Part shown: piece after piece, positions 49,790 through 61,535 of the stretch | Numbering within the stretch: position 1 is the first letter of the stretch | How the letters are laid out: the number at the start of each line of letters is the position of its first letter | Origin: Okapia johnstoni | Lineage: Eukaryota > Chordata > Mammalia > Artiodactyla > Giraffidae | Length of the DNA: 64,000 bases | NCBI GenBank assembly: GCA_024291935.2 | Contig: CM044305.1 | Span: 91,318,397-91,382,396, forward strand | Direction: 5' to 3' | Translations under genes and position numbers: made by a program | The notes under the pieces: model-generated | Databases searched by the model: none | What the model saw: only the letters and a program-made list of their open reading frames with translations | Told to the model about the DNA's origin: nothing

Positions 49790-50003
49790 TGTATTATGTG
49801 TGTGCTCAGCTGTGTCTGACTCTTTGTGACCCCATGGACTGTAGCCTGCCAAGCTCCTCTGTCCAGATTTTCCCAGGCAAGAATACTGGAGTGGGTTGCC
49901 ATTTTTCTTTTCCAGGGAATCTTCCCAATCCAGGGATCAAAATCCACATCTCCTTACATCTCTTGCATTGCCCGTTAGGGCTCACGATATCTGGGAGGCC
50001 CCT
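49790..50003 (-). mobile_element. Bov-tA SINE (antisense), diverged head
   Basis: 'gtgctcagctgtgtctgact', 'tttcccaggcaagaatactg' and 'tctgggaggcccc', with a short internal expansion ('tccttacatctcttgc'). Confidence 0.9.
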
Positions 50004-50102
50004 TTGGCTGAAATACTTTTAGAAAAACTGACATGAGCAAAAGAAGACAAATTGATAAAATTTGAAAGACAAACTTTTTTATACAGTGTCCTCCCTCAGT
50101 TC

Positions 50103-50330
50103 ATAGGCTTCCCAGGTGGCACAGTGGTAAAGAATCTGCCTGCCAATGCAGAAGATGCAGGAGACGCGGGTTCAATCCCTGAGTTGGGAAGATCCCCTGG
50201 AGGAGGGAAATAGCAACCCACTCCAGTATTCTTGCCTGGGAATCCCCATGGACAGAGAATCCCTCCCCAGGCTACCGTCCCAAGAAGAGCAAAGAGCTGG
50301 AACACAACTGAATGACTGAGCCCATAGCAC
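50103..50330 (+). mobile_element. Bov-tA SINE
   Basis: 'aggcttcccaggtggcacag', a duplicated 'gcagaagatgcaggagacg', and 'acacaactgaatgactgagc'. Confidence 0.9.
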
Positions 50331-50489
50331 AAACTCCCAGTTTTAGCAGATAAACTGACTTTCCAAACAAAAGCATATTCAGGGGTCAGACTGAGCTTAG
50401 ATGGAAATAAATTATGCTCAACTGAATGACAAAGTTCAAAAAACTAAGATTTGAAACATGTGGCAGGGTGTCCAGGAAGCACCCGTGTC

Positions 50490-50640
50490 AGTTTAGTGTC
50501 CTTGATCCTCAGAACCATCATTACAAGGTAGGAGCTATTACTATCCCTATTTTGAGTAATTGAAACTGAGGGACAGAGAATAAAGTAACTTACCGATCCC
50601 AGAGGCAGTCAGCGCAGAGGTGGGTAATGAGCTTGGACAG
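50490..50640 (-). mobile_element. MIR SINE (antisense)
   Basis: 'gatcctcagaaccatcatta', 'caaggtaggagctattacta', 'aactgagggacagagaataa' and 'agtaacttaccgatcccaga'. Confidence 0.8.
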
Positions 50641-50649
50641 TCCAGTCTG

Positions 50650-51635
50650 TAGGGTGTGCACTGTGATGATGAGATAATTTCCTGACATCACAGGTTGCTG
50701 AGCCTCTCCATGACAGGTTCTCACAGTAATAGGATAGTGCCCCTGCCTTTCTGTGGATAGCCATTTTGCATTATGAACCCAGCATAAAGCATTAAGCCCC
50801 ATAGTTACTGACTTCAATGTTACCTTTAACGACCTGACTAGGTCCTAAAAAACCTGCTGAGTACAACAATTGACAAAATGCTTAAATTATTATCAATGCC
50901 TAAAAATAAGTGATTGCCATTTAGATCCTCATTTGCATTTGAATTTATGTCCAACCAGAATCTCTTAGTTGTGAGCATTAAATGAATGTGGTCATTGTCT
51001 CCCTTTTTAATCTTCTCAAATAATGGCTCTGACCCAAGCTATTAGCCCTTTCTGAGTCCAGCAATATCAAGCAGCGAGTGGGGTGTCCGGCAAATGAGAC
51101 GTTACTTCAGCGTGCATTATGGTGTCATGGGTGGTCCCTGATGGCTCTCTGTTGGTAGGATAAGTTCTGGTGGTTTGTGTTTCCATTCATGGCGGTGGAG
51201 TTGGTCCCGATCCGTCCCCAGCAGAAGTTCCCCTTGTGAGATAGAGAGAGCTATGAGTTTGTAAGATGCCTGGTCAAAATGGGTGAGTCCTTGCTGTGGA
51301 ACGTAACACCGAGCATAAGGAGGGAGCATAAGGAGAATTTAGGTTGATTGGCAGCAAACAGAAACTTTCTCCATGCATCTGTGAGTGGAATATGTCCCAT
51401 CCTACCAGCTGGGACCCTCTACTCTACTAACTCTACCACTTCCTCAGTTTTTTTGCTTGTTTATCATTTAACTACTGACAAATTAGAAATCCACCCTATT
51501 TTAGTCTTCAAAGCCTTGATATAATCTGACTTTAGTTGGCATAAAAACCAACAAATTAACACAACCAGATGACACTGAGGATCTTCCTCTCTCCTCATTA
51601 ACCTTTGGTCATCAGATTGTAGTGTTTTGTTGACG
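50650..51635. other. Intergenic, unique
   Basis: No repeat recognised. The part 51050-51330 keeps several CpGs in repeat-free sequence and could be a regulatory element; no gene evidence. Confidence 0.4.
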
Positions 51636-51639
51636 TGGG

Positions 51640-51815
51640 TCCCTTGGATCAGACTTCCAGAGTATGAGATCCTTGCTCTGTAACTTACCTGTTGAATAAC
51701 CGTTAATCTCATCTCCGATGTCTCAGATTCTGCATCTGTAAAACAGGAATAAAAATAAGTGAAGCTGTGAGGATTAGGGCACCTCATAGTAAAACCTCAG
51801 TAACTATCATTATCT
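51640..51815 (+). mobile_element. MIR SINE, diverged
   Basis: 'gatccttgctctgtaactta', 'gattctgcatctgtaaaaca', 'ggaataaaaataagtgaagc' and 'tgtgaggattagggcacctc'. Confidence 0.75.
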
Positions 51816-51819
51816 CTAT

Positions 51820-53300
51820 TTTCCCATCTTCCTTAGGTGGTTCAGTGTTATGTGTGGCTAATTTCACAGGAGTAGACATACGATTTGTTAAACAAAGTTA
51901 AAAGAATTATTATCTATTTATTTTTGGTAAACCAAAAAAAATGTGTTGTTTTGGTCTCCTTCTTTTCTTTTTTGCTTCTGCTTCATGCTATGGTGGACAG
52001 CTCTCTTGTACCAAATGGCCTCTTTCCTGTGATTATTATTTCATAATCTATAACTAGTCAAATCAGATACCCAAAAAAAAAAAAAATGGCAGTATTATTC
52101 AGTCTAACCCACCCCCAAAGTGGAGAGCATATATTTGACTGTTGCCATGGTGATGTAGAAATAAATTTGTATAAAACATTTGGCCCTGGGGGCAGGTGCA
52201 TGAGTCATTCTTTTGAGGCTGGGTGGGGATAGGGCAACTGCTTTCAAATAAAACCACGCCCGCCAGACCCATAGTTGAAATGAGAGACCCCACTCTTTTC
52301 CTGCAGTAAATCAGAGACATCTCATTCTGGGGAATTTGTTGTACATTGTGGTTCATTTGTTTCGTGAGAATGTTTTTTCTCTATTTTCTTCCTCAGGTAG
52401 GACGGAACTATTGAATACTCTTTTGCTCTTCCTACTGCATATTTCTTAGGACAGCAAACTTAGTTTTGATAAAAAATATGGTCCTGTTTGTCCCATTAGT
52501 GTCCCTGACAAAACTAAACCTATAATTGTGAGCTGCTTCTCTCATTTCCGTGCCTCTCCACACATACTCATTGTCCATAAGTGGTGGCATGCTGAAATAT
52601 TTATTCAGCATTTTCTTTCCTTCCCATAGGAGTAAAGCACACAGGAGGAGAGTTTCAGACAGAAGTGTTGCAACAACGTACAGGCGATTGTGATTTCAGA
52701 TGGAAAATCAGTACCAATACGCTGTCTGGAATTTACTAGCTGGCTGAAGTCAGTAAATCAGCATCCCGAAATCTGAGAAGCAGAGTGACATGCTATCCCC
52801 TGATAAAAATGTTGTCCCAATGGTCTCAAGTGCCATGGGTTTGTTTAAAATTAATACATTGGCTTAGTGTCCTTGACCATCATACATAGTTGGGCAGGAG
52901 CAGAATTTACACATGCCCTCTTGTCTTACTCAGCCTGTCGTCAATGCCCAAGGTACCAATGCTAGGCCAGAAGCCGAGATATAAATGACTGAAACACAGC
53001 TTGTAACCCTTCTAAAGTTTTCTAAACTAGGTAAGAAAAATACAGGGAAAAAAAAAAGCAGGGAAAAATTATCTAGCAATAATATGAGGTGGCAAGGTAA
53101 TATAAATTGAATAGTAATCAGCAATGGTTTGGCACATGTTGGGAAGAGAGAAGATCACCCTGGACTGTGTGAAGGCAGTGTGGGATCTGAATGAGACTTG
53201 ATGGGTGGGTAAAGACAGTGAGAGGCAATAAAGAAAGGGAAAGAAGAGCAACATGCAAGAGGTCGGGATCCCCAGCAACAGGAACTTGGTCTAGGAAGGG
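51820..53300. other. Intergenic, unique
   Basis: No interspersed repeat recognised in about 1.5 kb. Contains A-runs at about 52074-52086 and 53048-53058. A stretch near 52660-52790 keeps CpGs and is free of simple sequence. Confidence 0.4.
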
Positions 53301-53314
53301 GTGTTAGCATAACG

Positions 53315-53512
53315 CGCTTGTGCTCATACAGTGAAGAATCTACCAGTCAATGTGGGTGACCTGGGTTTCAATCCCTGGGTCTGGAAGGATCCCCTGGAGA
53401 AGGAAATGGCAACCCACTCCAGTATTCTTGCCTGAAAATCCATGGACAGAGGAACCTGGCAGGCTACAGTCCATGGGGTCACAAAGAGTCAGACATGACT
53501 GAGCAAACTAAT
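53315..53512 (+). mobile_element. Bov-tA SINE, degraded head
   Basis: The tRNA head is nearly lost ('cttgtgctcatacagtgaag'). The Bov-A part is normal: 'gaaggaaatggcaacccact' and 'agagtcagacatgactgagc'. Confidence 0.9.
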
Positions 53513-53514
53513 AC

Positions 53515-55380
53515 TAAAGGAGGGTCAAAAACTTAGGGACAAGACAAGGCATTGGTGTGGATGCTGTTAGCCAATGATGCGTGGGTGTGGGTGGAGGGTG
53601 GTCAAGCCAAGAGCCTAAAAGACTACAGATCAAACAAAAACCAGGAGAGCCGTGTAGAATTCCTAAGAGAGGCTATTTAAAAATGTGTGAGTTATGCCCT
53701 TCGGCCAAAGAAGATATGACAGAATTTGCTCCACTCAAATCCAGCAATAAGGTACAAAAGTTTACAACATAATTCTATTCTGCTTCAAAAGATTCTGATG
53801 AATTCGGCATAAAATATAGTGACTTGAGAGTCCAAATGGAAGGTCTCAATAACGGATAGCAAAAAAATTAAAAGTAGAATAAACTAAATCTACAAAGTCA
53901 GTTTTAAACTATTTAGGCATTTAATTAATTTTGTGAAGGCACATCTTAAAAATGATGTTGAATTGGGCCAACTTGATTAATAAGTTATGAATATCAAGAT
54001 GTAATACTAGAAAGTACAGGGACTTTAAAAGTTATCTTTGAGTAAACCAAAAGTTAATCTTGAAAAATTCAAAGTTGACATAGGACACCTATTCAGGATA
54101 AATCTGTGTGAAGATAAAGCACGTTTGGATGAGTTTCACCGCCCCCTTAGGTGAGTGTTTTGACCGACAAGCTGCTAATAATCATTGTTCTTTGTACAAC
54201 CACCACTTTGGTGAACACCAATAACCTGACTTGGCGTTGGCCAAGTTTCAGAAGCAACCTTCTGTGGAGGAGGAGGAGGGCTGGCTTGCAGCCCACCCAG
54301 TGTGGCAAGGACCCTCTGTATGCTATAAGAGGTTCAGGCAGCCAGGTGGTGAGCATCAGGAAGGGGCCGTCAACCCTTTTGGACTGGGTTTGAAGGAAGG
54401 AAGTTTAGTTCCAGGATACCGGAGAGGCACAAGAATAGGCCGTGATAGCATAGGATCCCCGGCATGAAATGGAGTCCAGGCGTGTCAAACCAGTCAAGGT
54501 TGGCAAGAAAGTCTTCTCTAACAAGGTTAAATGAGCACAGGGAAAGAGAAGAAACTTTTAGAGAAGAACAAGGTGGAAATCCCAATTAAGCATTATGCTT
54601 TTGCAAAACCCTATGTAACCAGGATAACACTGGTACTAACAGGTCTCTTTCTTAACATTGACATTTAATATCATTAATCTGGCGCTTTTAAGTAGAATTC
54701 AGTGTGCACTGTGAGATTGGGGGCAGAAATCCGAGCCTGATGTGAAGCACGTTAGAACAGGAGTGCTTTTTAAAAATAATATACTGTTTTATGGCCCTGC
54801 TGGTGACCAATTGGAATCAAATCCCCTGGGTGGGGAACCTGGCATCACCCTGTTTTTTCTAAAAGCTCCCTCATGATTTTATGCACAATCCAGGGCTGAA
54901 TTCTTTGAACCAACCAGAGTGATGGAAACCATAATCCCAACTGTAAGCCAAAGACTAGTTCAGAGTCCCAGTCTGAAATAAGCTCCCAGGTATTCCCCCA
55001 AGAAATCAATTTTAACTGGGCATCTGTTTTACTTCAACTAAATAGGAATTGTCCCCTCACTAGTTACGAACATTCTGTGATCACACTGAGGAGAAATTGC
55101 CTTCTTTATAGCTCAGATACTAATCAGTCCACAACCCTGGCGGCTCACATCATCTGGAGGAATTTCACACGAGAAAGAAGATGCTAGCACTCCACTGCAG
55201 AGCAGGCCAGGGCTGGGTCAGCAGACAAAATGATGAAAGAGCAAATAATAGCAACCACAAAAAGCCGCCTCACTTCCCTTGGCCCTGCTGAAATCCTTGT
55301 TTCTAAAGTGAACTTAAACAGTCAAAGAACAATTAAGATCTCAGGTGGTGGCTTACGTCATTTGTATTCACTTTCCCATC
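53515..55380. other. Intergenic, no feature recognised
   Basis: About 1.9 kb without an assigned repeat. Frames at 54151-54467 (plus) and 54147-54585 (minus) overlap on opposite strands and show no recognisable family. Confidence 0.4.
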
Positions 55381-55384
55381 TTGC

Positions 55385-55965
55385 TGTAACCAGTTTTACC
55401 ACGAAACTTCAGCAAGTTTAAACAACACAGATCATTATCTTATGGTTCTTCCTAGAAGTCTGACCTGTTTTCACACGGAGCTAAAATCCTGGTGTCCACA
55501 GCTGCGTTCCTTTCTAGAGGCACTAAGGGGCACTTGTTTCCTTCCTCATTGGATTGTTGACAGAATTTAGTTCCATTGCTTGTTTGTAGGACTGTGATCC
55601 TGAATCCTTGCTGACTGTCAGCTGAGGGCTGTTATCCAGAGACCTCTCCTTCAAAAGCCAGGGGATTGTAGGCTGAGTCCTCCCTTACCCTTCCAGTCTC
55701 GCCTTCTTCCCCTTTCTTCATTTCTAACACAGCCAAGAAAATTTCTACTTCTAAGGACTACTGTGATAGAAGGGAGCCCTCACCCAAATAATCCGGATAA
55801 TTTCCCTAATTTAAGATCCTTAACCATCATCAACACATCTTCAAGGAGGTCTCTTTTTCTGTTTGAAGTGACATATTCATAGGTTGCAAGCGCGGGATGA
55901 AGACATGGGGTGGAGGACATGTTATGAATACGGCATTATTCTGCCCACGACACTCTGGCACTCCA
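55385..55965 (+). mobile_element. Ancient repeat, unassigned family A, longest copy
   Basis: 'gctgtaaccagttttaccac', 'gctgcgttcctttctagagg', 'cccaaataatccggataatt', 'tgacatattcataggttgca' and 'cattattctgcccacgac' share order with the copies at 39 kb and 45 kb. Confidence 0.5.
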
Positions 55966-56158
55966 GTGAAGATTTTTTAAAAAGATAAGAAACCGAGTGG
56001 AGTTTGTGGTACAGTGTAGTTCTAAAGGTTTATTTCAGAATCACTGCCATACTGATCCTGGAGGGTATGAAAATGTCTAATTATCTAAATGATTTCCCAG
56101 AGTAGGGTAAAAGGGGAATCCCAGATCTGAGAGTGAAAGGTCGTTGTCTTTCTTTGAT

Positions 56159-56430
56159 GCCTGAAATGAAGCTCCAGTACTTTGGGCCACCGATGCAAAG
56201 TAGCTGACTTAATTGGCAAAGACCCTGATGCTGGGAAAGACTGAAGGGCAAAGGGAGAAGGGGGTGGGTGGCAAGGATGAGATGGTTAGATAGCATCACT
56301 GATTCAATGGACATGAATTTGAGCAAACTCCAGGAGAGTGAAGACAGAGGAGCCTGGCATGCTGCAGTTCATGGGGTCACAAAGAGTAGGAACGACTTAG
56401 TGACTGAAAGAGCAACGAACAAAATACAAA
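56159..56430 (+). mobile_element. BovB LINE 3' end, diverged
   Basis: 'gaagctccagtactttgggc', 'gaccctgatgctgggaaaga', 'gatagcatcactgattcaat' and 'cgacttagtgactgaaagag'. Confidence 0.9.
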
Positions 56431-56434
56431 ATAG

Positions 56435-58065
56435 CATGTCTATCTATTAGTACATTCTTGAGAGCAAGCCAATAAGGCTGAAAAACTCCCTTCTGGGCAG
56501 AGCTTTTTTTCATCCCTGTCCCATGGAATTACATGCTTTTTCTAGAATCCGTTTGTAAGAAGGAGGTCTGATGACCCTGCTGGTTATGCTTAGTTTGCCG
56601 CCAGTTTATCTTCTTAAGGCACTAACATCATAAAGAAATTGAATTTGGGGCACTGACAAAGTGAATGACAGAAGCTTCAAAAAGAGGTGAAAATAATTTC
56701 TATTTTTCAGAATCCTCCATGTACTATAAAAACTGAATTCCAGGTCACAAGGCTCTGAAACTCTTAATATACAATGCAAAGATGTATTTGTTCAATAAAG
56801 CGAATTATTTGGGTCCCACTGTACGAGACATCAACCAAACCAAAGATCTCTGGGAGGCGAAGCAGGGTGTTTGTTCTAATCAAAACAGGCATGGAGCCAA
56901 TTTCCATGTTCTTAGTGAAAGGGCTGCCTTGTTGACTTTGGAGCGTGTACAACTCGCACAATTGTTAATGCAGAGAGGAATCTGTCCCGAGTCTCCTTGA
57001 GTTATTTCCCTTAATTATATTGTAATTAATTAATTATTCAAAGAATGGTTTCTACTTTATAGCAAGAGAGGACAAAAGATACTGTATTTTGACTTTTTCT
57101 TGCGTTTTCTTGGAACTTTTTTTTTTTTTTTTTCTGGCACACGCTGGCAGGGAAAGGAAACAGGTTTGATTTTTGAAAGAGGATGGAAATTATTGCATTC
57201 CAGGCTTTCCACTCTGGTGTTGATACTGGATAAGGCGGAATTTGGGAAAACGTCCGCTGGAAAAACAGTAATTTTTTCCTGATCTTCCATTAAAAAAATG
57301 TGCATGACTGTTTTCGGCATTTACTTTAACAGTGTCCTTTGATTTAAGTATTTCAGTTCTGCATATGAAAGTGTGCCACAGTGGAAGAGCACGAGATGAG
57401 AGAGACCAGTTCACCTAGATCAAACCCTGCCCTGCCACATCCAGGGTTTATATCTTATATTGTAGGTCCTTAGCCCTTTCTTAAAAGTTTTATTTCCCAC
57501 AATGGGGGAAATGCGATAGGGTGTGGAAAGTGATATCCACCTGTAATCAGCCAGGTTCCTTAGTTTATAACAACAGAAAAATCTCATATTTAATTGCACA
57601 GTTAGCCCATAGGGATTTATTAAAATGGTGATTGGATACTCCGTGAATCTAGAGAAATGAAAATCCATAGAACAGGGGAGGCCAGCTAGCGCCAGGACTT
57701 CAGGTGAAGTATTTACAGAACTTGGTCCAACGAGACCAGCAGTACCATACACTGACTCTGCTGAACACAGAATTTTAGGTGGCACCTCTCAGGCTGCTGC
57801 CTCCTGCCCAGGCACCGATTCAGTGGATTCTCTGCAGTCTCTAACTATGTACAACTAACTTTCCAAATTAATGTTTGGGCAAGGCATTTCTGCTTGGAGA
57901 ACTAGAGGTCCATCTGCTACTCTTAGGCAGTAAAGGAAATCTGAGAATCCAGTAGTAATGTTTCAGTTGTCAGCAGTATAGGTGGGCCTCTGCCCGATTC
58001 AGCCAAACTCCCCAAGAGTGGAGAATTTTCCAAATACAGTGTAATAGAGGATCCAGAAGCCACAT
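56435..58065. other. Intergenic, unique
   Basis: No repeat recognised. Contains a T-run at 57117-57134 and the AT-rich motif TTAATTATATTGTAATTAAT near 57011 onward. Open frame 57420-57785 (minus, 121 codons) has no recognised domain. Confidence 0.4.
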
Positions 58066-58069
58066 GACC

Positions 58070-58190
58070 AACAAAAAAAAAAAAGACGCCCACAAAAAGC
58101 CCACAAACAACCTCCCCCCCAACAACAACACAAAACAATCAAAAAATCTCAAAAAAACCGAAATCCACCAAAATAACCCCTACTTACTGA
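58070..58190. repeat. A/C-rich, T/G-poor tract
   Basis: About 120 bases almost wholly A and C on the plus strand (A12, C8, and CAACAACAACA). It lies about 80 bp outside the visible left end of the inverted duplication. Confidence 0.8.
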
Positions 58191-58544
58191 GGTCCATCCT
58201 TCAGTGACCTACAGTGCCTACCCTCCTAGGTTCCCTACATTGATATATTCCAAAAGAAAAAATTTCTCTATTCACTGAGTGCAGCTATAATTAGTAATAA
58301 TTTTAAAATGCTCTCACTTCTTCCCCAAGGGAAGTCCTCATCTGCAAAGTCTCATGCAAAGTCTCACAGCTCGTCTTTCACATTCAAGATCTTCTAGTTG
58401 TGTCCATTCCTTCTCAGGTCTGGCAAGATCCCAACTCAATGTTCCTTAATGTTATAGCTGAGATTAAAGCTAATCATCACAGTGCATGATCCTTAAGTAA
58501 GAGAGAAAGAGAAAATAATTTAAATAGTGGTATTTTTACATATG

Positions 58545-58994
58545 GTTTTTCCAGTGGTCATGTATGGATGTGAGAGTTGGACAGTGAAGAAAGCTGAGCG
58601 CCGCAGAATTGATGCTTTTGAACTGTGGTGTTGGAGAAGACTCTTGAGAGTCCCTTGGACTGCAAGGAGATCCAATCAATCCATCCTAAAAGAGATCAAT
58701 CCTGGGTGTTCATTGGAAGGACTGATGTTGAAGCTGAAACTCCAATACTTTGGCCACCTCATGTGAAGAGTTGACTCATTGGAAAAGACCCTGATGCTGG
58801 GAAGGATTGGGGGCAGGAGGAGAAGGGGACGACAGAGGATGAGATGGTTGGATGGCATCACCGACTCGATGGACATGGGTTTGGGTAGACTCCGGGAGTT
58901 GGTGATGGACAGGGAGGCCTGGCGTGCTGCAATTCATGGGGTCGCAAAGAGTTGGACACGACTGAGCGACTGAACTGAACTGAACTGAACTGAT
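58545..58994 (+). mobile_element. BovB LINE 3' end, left arm
   Basis: Encodes the BovB C-terminus across one frameshift: VVMYGCESWTVKKAERRRID, AFELWCWRRLLRVPWTARRS, then [20 protein letters not shown] and [11 protein letters not shown] (58527-58973), ending in a CTGAA repeat tail (58974-58993). Relatively young. It has only the tail of the polyprotein, no RT core. Confidence 0.97.
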
Positions 58995-59052
58995 ATATAT
59001 AGTATAGAATTATATAATAAATTTATATATATATACACACACACACACATAT
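58980..59052. repeat. (TA)n/(CA)n simple repeat, left arm
   Basis: TA-rich run passing to CA repeats after the BovB tail. The mirror site at about 63238-63270 has TA repeats only. Confidence 0.9.
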
Positions 59053-59177
59053 CATTGCAAAAAGAAGGTGTGAATAAATGCTAAATTCCACATGCTGCAT
59101 CAGGTCACAAGCCAAAGTAAATATTTGACTTCATCATTCCCCTATTCCATATCCTTTTATCTTGGCAACTGAGGTTC

Positions 59178-59312
59178 TTTTTTTTTTTTTTTTAATTTTT
59201 GGCTATGTAGGGGCATGGTATGTGGAATCTTAGTTCCCTGACCAGAGATCGAATCCATGCCCCATGCAGTCCAAGTGTGGAGTTTTAACTGCTGGACTGC
59301 CAGGGAAGTCCC
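59178..59312 (-). mobile_element. CHR-type SINE, left arm
   Basis: T17, then 'tttttggctatgtaggggca', 'aatcttagttccctgaccag' and 'actgctggactgccagggaa'. Antisense short CHR. Confidence 0.9.
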
Positions 59313-59847
59313 TCCTGATGTTACTTTCAGACAGGGTTGGTGTTGACCCAGACCTCCACTCCTGGATCCAAGCCCTCGCAGTCCTATCATGTATCTTCTT
59401 CATTCTGGTCGTTGGAGAACATGGCAGTACCTAGAGTTATCCCCAAGGAAACTCCTGAATCCATCGGAGTCCCCTTTCCACCTCATTATGTAGCAGCATC
59501 CCAATTTCCTCCTAATATTCAGGTCAACCATCCCTAAACACTGAATAACCGGCACAAAGCCTGTTTCACTCAGTGGCATCAGAGTCTGAGACCTTGTAGT
59601 TGGCTTTTCAGCACATGTTGTGCTCTTTTCTGATCAAAAGGCCCGGACATGTGGGTTTGATTATGCTTCTCCTTGCACGTTGCCTCACTCAAATGAACAG
59701 AATCATCAGGAGAGGCTGCAACAAGTCTGACTGGACAAAGAGGGAGGGCAGCCTTTTGGTTGATGAGGAAGGATTCATTGAATTAGTTTTATGATGCTCC
59801 TGAGATGATCCAAAATTGATACCAAATTTTCCCAATTCCAGAATAGA
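59313..59847 (+). repeat. Unclassified 535-bp unit, left arm
   Basis: Unit shared by both arms, not assigned to a repeat family. Contains 'gaacatggcagtacctagag', 'acctcattatgtagcagcat' and 'ggtttgattatgcttctcct'. A frame at 59337-59537 ends PPHYVAASQFPPNIQVNHP. Some phrases recall retroelement-type sequence, but I cannot support that. Confidence 0.5.
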
Positions 59848-60092
59848 ATACCTTGGGAGATATTGGGGTTCAGTTTCAGACCAACCACAATAAAGCATAT
59901 ATCACAATAAATTGATTCACACACACTTTTTATGGCTTCTCAGTACAATAAAAAAGTTATATTTTAACATTATAAGTATGTAATAGATTATGTCTAAAAA
60001 GAAACTATATATATCTTAATTAAAAATGCTTCATTGCTAAAAAATTTTAACTATCCTCTGATAATGCATGATGCCACAAACCTTCAATTTGT

Positions 60093-60128
<36 letters not shown>

Positions 60129-60177
60129 CTGTGAAGTGTTAAAAAGCAACAGTGCAATAGAATGAGTTATGCCTGTA
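59848..60177 (-). mobile_element. Tigger1-type MITE, left arm
   Basis: Internally deleted pogo-like element with inverted ends ATACCTTGG... and ...TATGCCTGTA. Inside are 'cacaataaagcatatatcac', 'gattatgtctaaaaagaaac' and 'gccacaaaccttcaatttgt', which are the reverse of Tigger1 terminal sequences. No transposase remains. A long (TA)n lies at 60098-60123. Confidence 0.85.
60098..60126. repeat. (TA)n microsatellite
   Basis: About 13 TA units inside the left-arm Tigger element. The right-arm counterpart (62117-62150) is interrupted. Confidence 0.95.
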
Positions 60178-60730
60178 CTTAGGGTTAAATTCTTATGCAC
60201 AGTACCCTGAATATCACACAAAAATGGTCATGCCAAGGTCCATGAATTAAACAGTTAATTTGGTGATCCCCAGAGATCAAACTTTGTGTGTTATTTGACT
60301 TATCGCAGTGTTTTGTGGCACCAATAGATATGAGGTTTATATTTATTTTTGAAGAACAATTTTAAATGTGGTAAAAAAACATGAGAGCTTTAATTTTCAA
60401 GTTATAATAGTTTTTGGATTTCAGTGATGCTTGCGTGGGTAAAAATGTAAGAATTTTGTTTTTGCTTATTACTGTCTTCATCCTGACCAGTGCAAATGAG
60501 AAGAAACACTCTTTTATGCAGCCCTGGAATGGATTTACCCCATACTGGTTTTCGTAGTGTGGTCGATGATTGTTTTGGCTGTCATACATCCCTTAATGGT
60601 TCTTTTATTCAATGTGACCACAGGTAAGGAATTAATTAGCAGAGATTCTTTCATTGTTCCTGTTTCTTCTCTCTGGGTCACTAGCTTCTGATTCAAGTCT
60701 GGATCACTCTATCTGATAGGTGGTACATGT

Positions 60731-60938
60731 GTGCGTGGCTAAGTCACTTTGTCGTGTCTGACTCCTTGTGACCCTATGGACTGTAGCTGCCAGACTCCTC
60801 TGTCCATGGAATTCTCCAGACAGAATACTGGAGTGGGTTGCCATTTTCCCTTCTCCAGGGGATCTTCCTGACCCAGGGATGAAAACCCAGGTCTCTTGCA
60901 TTGCAGGCAGATTCTTTACCACCTGAGTCACTAGAACC
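60731..60938 (-). mobile_element. Bov-tA SINE, left arm
   Basis: 'gtggctaagtcactttgtcg' to 'ttaccacctgagtcactaga'. Complete tRNA head. Confidence 0.95.
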
Positions 60939-61334
60939 TGTGAATACCAGATGGCCGACTATAATCATCTTTTCCATAAAAATGTTCATTAATAAAACTA
61001 CCTCACCTAATTTCCTATCTGGTTCTATTATTTTAAAAAATTTAAAAATTAAACAAACTTTTAATCCATCTTCATCCACATAAAGCTGTTGAGACCTGGA
61101 CATAGTCTACCTTGTTTTATATCTTACTATCTTTTTTATCTCCCTAACAACCTCACGACGAATTCCAGTAAATCCCAGACATGTTTTGAGGCTGCCCAGC
61201 ACCTGAACTTGCAAACGATTGTGAGAATTCTCTATCTTAGTAAGTCATTGCTGGAGGCAGCTTGACTTCCTCTAAAGAATGGAAAGCCAGGTACTCACTT
61301 TCTAAACTCCTTACGAGCTAGGAAGTTAGCAGGA
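60939..61334. other. Spacer of the inverted duplication
   Basis: About 400 bp found once only, between the two Bov-tA copies. Unique-looking sequence; no repeat or gene recognised. Confidence 0.75.
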
Positions 61335-61336
61335 GA

Positions 61337-61535
61337 CCGGTGTCCATCAATACAGGAGATGTAAGAGACACAGGTTTGATCCCTGGGTCAAGGAGATCCC
61401 CTGGAGGAGCATGGCAACCCACTCCAGTATTTTCCTTCTGGAGAATTCCATGGACAGAGGAGTCTGGCGGGCTACAGTCCATAGGGTCACAGAGAGTCAG
61501 ACACGACCAAAGTGACTTGCCACGCACACATGTAC
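61337..61535 (+). mobile_element. Bov-tA SINE, right arm, altered head
   Basis: 'caggtttgatccctgggtca', 'gaattccatggacagaggag' and 'cacgaccaaagtgacttgcc'. The first part of the tRNA head is missing, replaced by 'ggagaccggtgtccatcaat', so the duplication junction or a deletion lies here. Confidence 0.9.

Larger units (their letters stand above)
58270..60938 (+). repeat. Left arm of large inverted duplication
   Basis: This stretch is repeated, reverse-complemented, in 61335-64000. Matching anchors include 'gctctcacttcttcc' (58310-58324) against its complement near 63950-63964, BovB against BovB, CHR against CHR, 'cttctgattcaagtctggat' (60685-60704) against the complement near 61555, and 'aggtggtacatgtgtgcgtg' (60718-60737) against the complement near 61520-61545. 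The arm therefore spans at least 2.65 kb. Its true left end cannot be set because the partner runs off the window. Confidence 0.9.

Noticed and set aside
54147..54600. Possible coding region with overlapping frames on both strands
   Set aside because: No recognisable motif, several stops in each frame and no poly(A) or TSD; likely chance.
58527..58973. Frames encoding CESWTVKKAERRRIDAFELW and related peptides (also 63291-63727 minus, 13040-13231, 39712-39912)
   Set aside because: These are BovB retrotransposon polyprotein fragments; abundant ruminant repeats, all truncated.
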